Source of the DNA: Portulaca oleracea
Taxonomy: Eukaryota > Streptophyta > Magnoliopsida > Caryophyllales > Portulacaceae
Length of the DNA stretch: 64,000 nt
NCBI GenBank assembly: GCA_029582165.1
Contig: CM055875.1
Span: 3,777,001-3,841,000, forward strand
Direction of reading: 5' to 3'
The position numbers and the translations under genes were made by a program. The first letter of the stretch is position 1. Each line of letters starts with the position of its first letter. Positions 55,888 through 64,000 of the stretch are shown here, in pieces. Below the pieces are notes generated by a model that worked only from the letters and a program-made list of their open reading frames with translations, did no database searches and had not been told where the DNA came from.

Positions 55888-56871
55888 CCATGATCTAAAA
55901 TCATCTAACATGAATTCACTACATAATGTGGCTCATTCTTACTAGAAATTAACATGCATGTCATTTAATCAAACATCCAATACCATATAGATACCCATAC
56001 ATCACAATCCACACAATCATCCCCACTAACTCCTCCAAATTTTCACATAAATCAACAACCAACCAACCCAACTCAATCGACCAACTAAAAAGCATCTCTA
56101 GAGCATAATTTCACCAATTAATCTTGTAAAAACAACAATCTATTCTAAAGAATCATATTTGAATTCAAAAGAGGGAGGGGTTGGTTTGCGTACCTTTCTA
56201 AAGAGGAGGAGAACAAGAGGAGAGAGAGGGAAGGGTGGTGGCTGGCATCGTCGATCACTGCCGGCGACGACGACCGTAGGAGCAACAATGAGACAGAAAG
56301 GGACAGTAGAAGGAGAAGAAGTAGTGGAGTGGTGGAGTGGATGAAAGACGTTATTTGGGAATTGAAAGAAAAAGGAATGAGTAAAGGAATGAAAAAAAAA
56401 AAACTTACTGATGTTTGATACTTGTAGCATGAAGTTGGGCTGGAAAAAAAAAAAAAACTAAGGCCCAATTAGCTCTTCAACTTGTCTTTCCTCCTTACAA
56501 TTATTTCTTCCTTAACCCGATACTATTAATTTGGGTTCCCGAATAAAATTTTACGAGGCCAAACTATGAGAAACTTCAATAATTAAAAGAAAATCCACGA
56601 GTACTCTCATTTCTAATAATAATAAATCCGAATAAACACGAATGAGAAATTGCCAGACAAAAGATGTGAATATTATGGTTTACTAGGAAGGATCGAGAAT
56701 ACTACTTGAGGGGTATCTAACGAAAGTACTACACTGGAGACTTGATGGTCGTTGCACTGTTCGAGATCTGTAAAAACAGTGACAACAATTAAAGAATTTA
56801 AAAAGCGCTAATTAATTTAATTACGTTTGATTAGCAAAATTAATCGTCATGGATTAGGGCGGGTTATTACA
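55888..56871 (-). mobile_element. Outer LTR-5, terminal segment
   Basis: On the minus strand it starts TGTAATAACCCGCCC at 56871. A Ser/Leu-rich low-complexity leader frame (56468-56145) is followed by a donor-like GTACGC, a layout like the leaders of LTR-A and LTR-C. No gene is expected. Confidence 0.6.
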
Positions 56872-59210
56872 TAGCACCAAGGCCTTGATCTGGAGAGTGT
56901 TGAGATAAAGAGAAGGATGAAAGGGTTATATAAAAAGCAATGAAGCGTTTTGGTAAATGAGGTCTAAAGTTGCAAAGGTTGGGGAAGGGGTCATGAATAA
57001 CAAATATTTTCACCATGAGGAGTCCCAAATGCGTAGAAGAAACACTAGCTGAGGCCTCTACAATGAATAGGGTGAATGGATGGATGAAGAGAACAAAATA
57101 AAGGAGATCATTAGAAGTTTTGACATGAAGCTCATTCATAAGGGGACTGTACAAGACACTGATAAGGCTTTAGAAGGGGTAGTTGAGAGCATTTCAAGGG
57201 AGATGAATGAAGAGCTCATGAGACTTATGTCAATATAAGTGATAAAGTGGTGCTACTACAAATGCGCCCCCACAAAGCTCCATGTTCATATGGTATGCAT
57301 GTTTTCTTTCCAAAAATTTTGGAGTCTACCGGGTCATGATATTGTTGTTTTATCTAGCAAATGTTTGAGGGCTAGATTTCGATGGAATCTTTTGATAACA
57401 TCAATATCGCCTTGGTCCCTAAGGTCAAAAGCCTAAAACATGTCCGATACTTTAGAATAATCAACCTATGTAATGTGTATATAAAATCATTTCTATGACC
57501 TTAGGTTATTTGATTGAACCTTTTCTTACTCGGTGTTATCTCAGAAAACCATTGTGCATTTATCCCAGTATATTTATCACAGACAATGTCCTGGTTCCCT
57601 TTAAAACCTTACACCAAATGAAATCTAGACTGACTCCAGGAGAGGTGAAATTGTCATCAAGTTGGATATGCAAAAGGCTAGTGACAAAGTTGAATAAAAC
57701 TTTTTTTTTGGGAAAACTTTGTGTAAAGATGGGCTTTGATGGGGTTTAGATTCGCTAGATTATGATTTTTGTGACCTCTGTGCCTTACAATTGTGCTCAA
57801 TGGCAAGGTCATTAAGTCTTTTATTCCCTATATGAATCTCCAATAGGGTAACCTCCTCTCACCTTATTTGTTCATCTTGGTAACAAAAGCTTTTGTCAAG
57901 CCTTCTAAGAAAAGTAGTGGAAGCATTCTGATTTTTGTGACCTCTGTGCCTTACAATTGTGCTCAATGGGGGCCATTAAGTCTTTTATTCCCTATATGAA
58001 TCTCCAATAGGGTAACCCCCTCTCACCTTATTTGTTCATCTTGGTAACAAAAGCTTTTGTCAAGCCTTCTAAGAAAAGTAGTGGAAGCAGGTAATTTATA
58101 TAGAGCGAAAGCGGCAAGGTCCGAGGTCGCTCATGTATTCGTTGAAGATGATAACCTTTTTTTAGAGTAACCAGACAAGAATGCTTGACAATGATTCAAA
58201 TTTTTGAAAATGTGTGAAGAAGCATTAAGGCTACGAAGTTAACAAGGATAAGTTTGAGGTATCCTTTAGCAAAGGTATGTCAATCACTAGGAGAGAAGAC
58301 TTAGTGTCCACATTGGTTGTGGTTCAAGTTGTCGCACCTGCAAAATATCTAGTAGCTCCTATTATGGTGGGACAATCAAAGAAAGCTATCTTTTCAGTGA
58401 AAGACAGAGTTTAGACAAAACTAAGAGGGTGGAAGGAGAAACTTCTCTCTAGAGTAGGAAGGAAGATCCTGATCAAGGAGGTTTGCTTAGCTATCTCGAC
58501 CTATTTGATAAGCTATGTTAAGATGCCAAAGTGCATGATTCAAGAGTTGAATATCTTTTTGGCAAAACTTTGGTGGGGAGCATCCAAGGGCTTCAAGAAA
58601 ATTCACAAGGTGGGTTCAGATTCTATGTAAACCTAGCTAACTACCTTGGGTGTATGGTTTTCATGAAGATGAATGAGTTTTGGCAATCTAGATCTCCTTG
58701 TTGCGTAGGTTTTGAAAGGAAAATACTTCCCTAATTCAAATTTCCTAAACTTCTGGCTTGGTTACTGTCCTATATATGCTTAAAAGAATGTTTGGGAGCA
58801 AAACATCTGTTGAAAGAAGGCCTAATTTGGCGTGTAGGAGATGAGAGACCAATTATGGGGTGACAAGATAAATAGGTATTAGACAATCATGTCACCTTGC
58901 CCTATTGGGAGTTAAGACTTGATGGTAGCCTACAATGTTAATAAGCTCTAAAAGCTTTTTATTCCTCATGATAATAAGCTGAGGATCGACAAAATCGGAG
59001 CCTCACCAAAGCCGAGATTTACTTGGCCAAAATTGCTTATATCTTGGGGGTCTTGCTTAACCAAGATACACCTCATGAGGGATGACCCATATCGTGTAAT
59101 CTAAAGGTTACACTGAAAGTCCTCCATTTCCTGTGACAATGTGCCTACAATATGCTCCCCACAAAGCACTTTCTCGAAGTGAAGACAAGTGAAGAGGGAT
59201 AATGGTCGTG
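56872..59210 (+). pseudogene. LINE-B ORF2 relic (RT to zf-RVT)
   Basis: Read across many frame changes, it shows EENKIKEIIRSFDMKLIHKG, KHVRYFRIINLCNV, ITDNVLV, VKMGFDGV, a VEDDN remnant of the catalytic FADD, SRVGREILIKEVCLAIPTYL, IFLAKLWW and EGLIWRVGDERPI. These are in the order of plant LINE RT, thumb and C-terminal domains. It contains a tandem duplication (57764-57929 and 57930-58089). Stops are abundant. The 5' end is cut at the LTR-5 terminus (56871), suggesting LTR-5 inserted into this LINE. Confidence 0.75.
57764..58089 (+). repeat. 166-bp tandem duplication within LINE-B
   Basis: Unit 1 57764-57929 and unit 2 57930-58089, from 'gatttttgtgacctctg' to 'aagtagtggaagca', with a few differences and a small deletion in unit 2. 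Confidence 0.92.
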
Positions 59211-59389
59211 ACTGCTACAAAAAAAAAAAAAAAAGTCAAGATAGTATCACTCATGCCCTATTCCATTTCCAAAGAGCAAGGAGAACATGAGATGATGAAC
59301 ATGAGTAAACACGTAAGAATGGAGAGGAAAAAAAAAACAATTTCATCAACATGCTTTTGTAATCGAAGGCAAACCTAAATGAGCAATTG

Positions 59390-60300
59390 TTCAGCCCCAA
59401 AATATAGTATTTTTATGCTTAATTTTTATTTAATTTACTTTAATTTTCATGCAGAGTTTGCTTAATTTTATTATAAAAATATCAAGTTTTACATTTCTTT
59501 ATAAACTCTATTAAAGTATTGAATTATGGACCCCACTTTATACATAAAATGTAAAAATTTATTTTAATTCATTTTTATAAAGTTAAGTTATATCCAAAAA
59601 TGATCCTAGTTTTACATTAAAAAATTATTCTATGAAATTCAGTTTTAATTATTTTTAGTTATTAGATTAACTAAAAATAAAATTTTATAAAATACCTTAG
59701 CTTAACCCTTCATAAGGGAATTTTTTTTAAAAAATTTTATTCTGCGTTAAGTAAAAAATATGTGGCTAAAAGTTCTTGTGCCAAAAATAACAAATGCATT
59801 GGAGCAAACACAAGGAGAACAAGTAGTCGCCATTCAATACAAGCAAATCGTGCCATCTAGCACAACCGTGTTGGATGACGCATGTCACTTGTGGTGGCTG
59901 GCACGCCTATGTCCAAGCAGTAGAATCGTCTCACTTTGTGGAAGTTGCCCCCTACCTCTTTATTATGAAGACCTCTTAACACCCTCAACTTATCACACTA
60001 TCCTAATTGGCCACTTAGTTGAGTACCATCTCATTCCACTGAGAAAACAGTCATCCATTTGATAGACACTCTCTCATCCATAAAATCCTTCTATCTCTAC
60101 CTCAAATGAACTGTAGATCCAAGAGAGAAAAGAAGAATCCCGAAGGCTGAAGAAATTAGCATCCAATCCTCGTCTAAAAAGTTTTTATCCTCCCTTTGTT
60201 GCTTGTCTTTATTTGCATTCTTAGATTAGTTTAAGTTTTAGTTTATGCTTTTAGTTTAGTTTGTTTCATTTTACTTGAACTGCTTTACACTTGATAATTG
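59390..60300 (+). mobile_element. Probable degraded LTR
   Basis: It starts near 'tgttcagccccaaaatatag' and is AT-rich, with a 101-codon frame (59760-60062) of no recognisable family and a T-rich 3' part. Composition and layout resemble Gypsy LTRs; matching termini and TSD were not found. Confidence 0.35.
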
Positions 60301-60395
60301 CAAAGCTCTTATGTAGTTGATTCATGATTAATGTGATTAGTTGTTTCCATTTCAATTATCTATTTGTTAAGTATTAAGCTCGAGTAATTTACATT

Positions 60396-60560
60396 TACCT
60401 TATCTAAGGATTGCTGTAATAATTTTTACACACCACATCTTTGTGAAATAATTTTTACCTTTTCTCACTAAAGCTGTAACTATTTTTTTTACCCTACCTG
60501 AGGTTTGCTATAATAATTTTTACACACCCCATTTTTGTGAAATAATTTATTAAATAGATT
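60396..60560 (+). repeat. Imperfect 94-bp direct repeat
   Basis: 'gctgtaataatttttacaca' at 60413 recurs as 'gctataataatttttacaca' at 60507, each followed by 'tttgtgaaataattt'. It is probably repeat-derived intergenic DNA. Confidence 0.7.
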
Positions 60561-60990
60561 AAATGTGTCTTTTTTAATGTCGATACTCTCAATTCAAACC
60601 TGGCCCAATAATTTTAACAAATTTATCGTGTCAACCTACTTAGTTAAATGAATTAAAAATTTATATCTAAACCCGTTTAATTTCGTGTTGGTTTAGAGTC
60701 AGTAATCATGCGAGATCAACTTTCACGGCTCTAGCATTTACTATATCATGAGTTTATATGTATATTTATATTTTTTTATCTTTTTTATTATTAAATATCT
60801 ATATTTTTATATTTCGTATATCGCGTGTATCATATGGGTTTAAGTTCACTAATCATTGTGAAAACATGAAATTGATACAGTAATTATGAAATAAAATGCT
60901 AAATTGCTAATTATGCCTATGATTTTGATGTCCAAGAGGAAAAAAAGGGATGCAACCCCTCACCCAATGGGATGGTATACGGAAACGTGC
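60561..60990. other. Intergenic region upstream of the kinase gene
   Basis: AT-rich. 'cgtgtcaacctacttagtta' and 'aacccgtttaatttcgtgt' at 60630-60690 resemble a dispersed plant repeat in decayed form. No gene is seen; it should contain the promoter of the gene to the right. Confidence 0.4.
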
Positions 60991-61713
60991 AAAGGCTCAA
61001 CTTGCCAATAGAAAATATAGCAAACAGGGCTAACCTCATGAACGGCCATCTCTCTCTCTCTCTCTCTCTGCCAGCCTCGTTATTATTTCATTGTCCACCC
61101 CCCGCCCCCCCCCCCCCCCCAAAGCCCCCAACTGAGATTTCTCTACCCAACGCCATTGCAGGGTTCTCAAATCCCTAGCCAAGGAGATCTGCCTCTAAAA
61201 TAAGGTGCTTCACTAACTAAATTGGAGCCCTAATGCTTCTTTTACATCGATGCTTGCATCCTAATCTGGATTGTCCACGCTGCATCAACCTCTGAATCCT
61301 ACCCATTCATTCATTCGGTTCACTCCCAGTTCTGCATTTCAAAGGTTAGGGTACTTGATCTAGCTTTTCTGATGCTTTTGTTTTCTAGATTGAACTACTT
61401 GCTTTGGTTGTCCGTTGGTTTTGGTGCCTTAAATGTCGGCTTATGTGGTTGCTCAAGTGCGTATTCTGGATTCATTTTGTAGGGCATACTTGTTGCTGCA
61501 TGACTATGAAAGCAATCTGGGTGGACATGATTTCGCTGTAAGTTTCTGGGGTTTTACGGGACATAGAAAAAGAGCTGGAAGCTCAGTTATCAGCCAATCA
61601 AGGAAAAACATGCCGGAAAACTGAAATGGCAACTGCAATGTGAGAGAATGAACCGCGTTAGGGTTTAGTGGTAGGGGGTTTTTGCTGCCTGCTCGGCTTT
61701 TTAGTAAGCTGAA
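60991..61713 (+). other. 5' leader region of the DYRKP-like gene
   Basis: It has a (CT)n tract at 61051-61069 and a C-run at 61101-61121, common in plant 5' UTRs. Donor-like sites occur at caaag|gttagg (about 61346) and gct|gtaagt (about 61539), so one or more 5' UTR introns are likely. An upstream frame of 63 codons (61433-61624) ends 90 bp before the main ATG. If it is in the mature leader it could dampen translation; if spliced out it is meaningless. Exact transcript ends cannot be told from sequence. Confidence 0.5.
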
Positions 61714-62896
61714 ATGGAGGACACAAGCTCAGTGGATGTCATCTTAGACTTTCTGCAGAAGAATGGGTTTTCAAGGGCCGAGGCTGCTTTACTTAGTGAG
61801 CTGAGCAGTCGTCCGGATTCAAATGGGTTTCAGAAACTTACTCTGGAAGAGAAGGAGAGGGGTAAGAATGTGCAGAGTGACAGTGTTGAGAAACCTGAGA
61901 AGGTGGCTCTAAGAAATCAACAGTCTAGTACTCAGCACGGTAGCGATGCTTCTAAAGAGCTTGTTGTCAAAGAGATAGACTGCAGGACGGTTGGTAATGG
62001 TAAGGTAAGCAAATGGACATTTGGGGCGTCCACTGCGGAACATAATACATCCGTTGGAGCCATTGGCATGAGTAATGAGAACTTTTCTTTCTCAAGAGCT
62101 TCTGAAGATACTGTGCTGGACTTGTATAACTGGAAGTATAATCAGCGAAATGGACCTACGAATGCTTTCCAAACCAGTGGCAATGCTATGAACACAAGTC
62201 CATTAGAGTATCAGAGTGCTAGCTCGCTAAAGATACGTCTTCCTGATGCAGGAAACACAGCTAAAGTCCACGTGCAACCTGATAGTGGGTTTGATTTTCC
62301 AGGAGAAAAGAGGTCATCGTGGCTTTTTGATTCCGGTAAAACATATGTAGATACAAAGACAAGTAAAGCAGGTGATCTGAAAGGTACTGAGGAACAACAA
62401 ACCAACATTCCACATTCTGTAGACGAAGCATGGTCAAGAAATGGGGAAGCTTCTAGTTCCTCGTCAAGTCAACGGAAAGATTGTACTGTCAAAACTGTCC
62501 TCTCATTTTCAGGTGTTGATGTTCCCACTACTAGTGATAATGCTCTCGGTTCCAGTTGGAAGGAAGGGTCAAAGAAAACAGATATAACAGACGTTAGAGC
62601 AGCTATTAAAGAGCAAGTAGATGAGGTTGGAAGATCTTTGTACCTTGCAAAGCTGCAAGGTATTTGTGACACAAAGAATCTGGACGATCTAGGTTTAACA
62701 ATGGCTGAAATCCGGAAGGAAGAATTACCGAGGTTACCTCCTGTTAAGCTGAAATCAGATGATAAGCTGCCAAGTACTAACTGGGAAGATAGATTTGATC
62801 ATGATGTATTAACCTTGAAATTAAGTGGTGCTGACAGTACCCACCTTATAGGGTCTTATCTGGATGTCCCTGTTGGGCAAGAGATCAGCTCTTCTG
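61714..62896 (+). CDS. Plant DYRK-type (DYRKP/YAK1-like) protein kinase, first coding exon
   Basis: An uninterrupted frame of 394 codons from ATG 61714. Residues about 4-33 (SSVDVILDFLQKNGFSRAEA...) form a LisH-type dimerisation motif. A long polar, Ser-rich low-complexity region follows, then near residues 330-390 EELPRLPPVKLKSDDK and IGSYLDVPVGQEISSSG, blocks I recall from the N-terminal extension of plant-specific DYRK-family kinases. The exon ends at a consensus donor (g|gtaagt; GT at 62897-62898) inside a Gly codon. The catalytic domain must lie beyond the window, so kinase identity rests on the N-terminus. DYRK-family kinases phosphorylate Ser/Thr targets after tyrosine autophosphorylation. 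It is the only intact host gene here. Confidence 0.75.
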
Positions 62897-64000
62897 GTAA
62901 GTGCTTTTTTTGTTTTTCCTTAATATTATTTAAAGGAGTTCTTATTTGAATGTTAGCCCCGTGTACTCGGTCTCCATTTAAATGCCATGTGTATTGGCTG
63001 CATAATATCTGGCACTTCAGTTGCCGCATTGGTACAATGCATTTTCTTGTCTTAGCAGATTTGATGCTGAATACGACTTATCAAATTCCAGGCCACAAGT
63101 GTTTGATATTTCTGCTTCTTTTGGATTTTGCTTTGTGGGTGACACATTTTGTATCTCAAATACAGTTAGCTGCTCATCTGTTGATATCTACTCAGTACTA
63201 AATATTGAAGGATTTGGATGTGTCTTTAGTTCAAAATATTGAGTCTCTTTATATTATGAGAAAGAGGCATGCTGTTAGTTATTAAAAATTTAAGTTGTGT
63301 CTGAAAGACTGAAACTCATTGTTTGGGCTATATTTGTGGTATGACTTACAAGCAGCTCTCATGAAAGCCCATATCCAGTACTGATTGCTTGTTTTCTAAT
63401 ACAAAAATGGGGAGAAGGGTGGAGATCTGATTTTTCAGATAGTCAGATTTGTTGTAAGTTCAGGTTGTAAAATTTTAATACCATAGAGCTTTGAGATTTA
63501 TGTATTCTCAATGCTCAATTTCTATTCACAATAGCCATGTATTCTCAATGCTCAATTTCTGTTCACAACAGCCAATTTCACAGGTTTGCGGTGTCTGTGA
63601 GTTTTGAGATCTAAATTTAGTTTGAGATTTGTGCATTTTCAAAATATAGTTAAGTCCCCCCTTTTGATTATATTTGATCTCTCAATCCAAAAGGTGTATG
63701 TATGAAGCTGAAGTATAAACATGGACTTAACCTGATTGAACCTGAGATAAAATTGGCAGCTCAGATGGTATTTAAGATAGACTGTGGACTAGGGGAAGGG
63801 ATCATCAAGTTCTTCGATTACCGATAAAACTAGACTTCTCTGAAATTATTCCTACTGCAGATTGCCCTCATAGTTGCCCTTCTTTGATAACAGAATCAGT
63901 CTAAGGAAAACCTGCGGAGTGCGGACTTTTGTATGATATACATTAAGAATTACCTAAACAAGCATCTAGGGTATGTAGGGCCTACAGTTTCAGTTTTAAA
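62897..64000 (+). other. First coding intron of the DYRKP-like gene (extends beyond window)
   Basis: After the donor at 62897 no exon with the expected continuation (GGKR..GGSWLS-like) is visible to 64000, so the intron is at least 1.1 kb. A direct repeat 'atgtattctcaatgctcaat' occurs at about 63497 and 63536. Short frames here are not recognised. Confidence 0.6.

Noticed and set aside
59760..60062. 101-codon plus-strand frame as a gene
   Set aside because: No family recognised, inside a probable degraded LTR with no splice or promoter context.
63021..63242. Frame in the kinase intron considered as the second exon
   Set aside because: It does not continue the expected sequence after the SSSG donor and lacks an in-phase acceptor; treated as intron.

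Overview
The window is a repeat-dominated plant nuclear segment, probably from a eudicot. The evidence is the spliced gene structure, the plant-type Copia and Gypsy LTR retrotransposons with initiator-Met and Asp-type primer sites, L1-like LINEs, a CACTA end, a Helitron-like element, and two plant gene families (a CBL calcium sensor and a plant DYRK-type kinase). I see no rRNA, tRNA or CRISPR. The only host gene that looks intact is at the right edge: the first coding exon of a LisH-containing, plant DYRKP/YAK1-like kinase, which runs out of the window.

Layout. 1-2320: unassigned exon-like pieces, microsatellites, a LINE tail relic and the 3' end of a CACTA transposon. 2321-6197: a broken LINE with an in-frame 1023-bp tandem duplication, joined directly to 6197-9845, a 3'-truncated minus-strand Copia element. 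9846-18007: a truncated copy of a long non-coding LTR family (LTR-A) whose internal minisatellite is split by a complete internally deleted Gypsy element (Gypsy-T, 11927-17048, TSD ctttg). 18008-20462: a second LTR of the long family (LTR-B). 20463 to about 31985: a gag-only Gypsy element (Gypsy-4) whose 3' LTR is split by a 7-kb Helitron-like insertion (24249-31269) carrying a CBL4/SOS3-like pseudogene and other exon fragments.

32.0-56.87 kb is one nest, read from target-site duplications. An outer Gypsy-like LTR contains a 3287-bp solo LTR (LTR-C, TSD cttcc) and a Copia element (Copia-2, 36805-55882, TSD attaa). Copia-2 holds a Gypsy-T LTR copy, a truncated gag-only Gypsy (Gypsy-2) and a Gypsy solo LTR (Gypsy-3, TSD gc[g/a]ct). 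Gypsy-3 in turn holds a full Copia element (Copia-1, 46243-55210, TSD cgctt), which holds a 262-bp LINE fragment (17-bp TSD). 56872-59210 is another LINE relic; 59.4-61.0 kb is degraded repeat; 61.0-64.0 kb is the kinase gene.

The most interesting pattern is in the LTR promoters. Seven LTR families (Copia and Gypsy) carry short dyad-symmetric, mostly CpG-rich palindromes in U3, usually 40-90 bp upstream of a TATA box. The arm sequences differ between copies but stay complementary to each other, and the two LTRs of Copia-1 differ by exactly one 20-bp dyad unit. Gypsy-T additionally carries a heat-shock-element-like TTC/GAA array in all three LTR copies. All calls come from reading the sequence; no database search or alignment program was run, and host species, element lineage names and activity are inferences.
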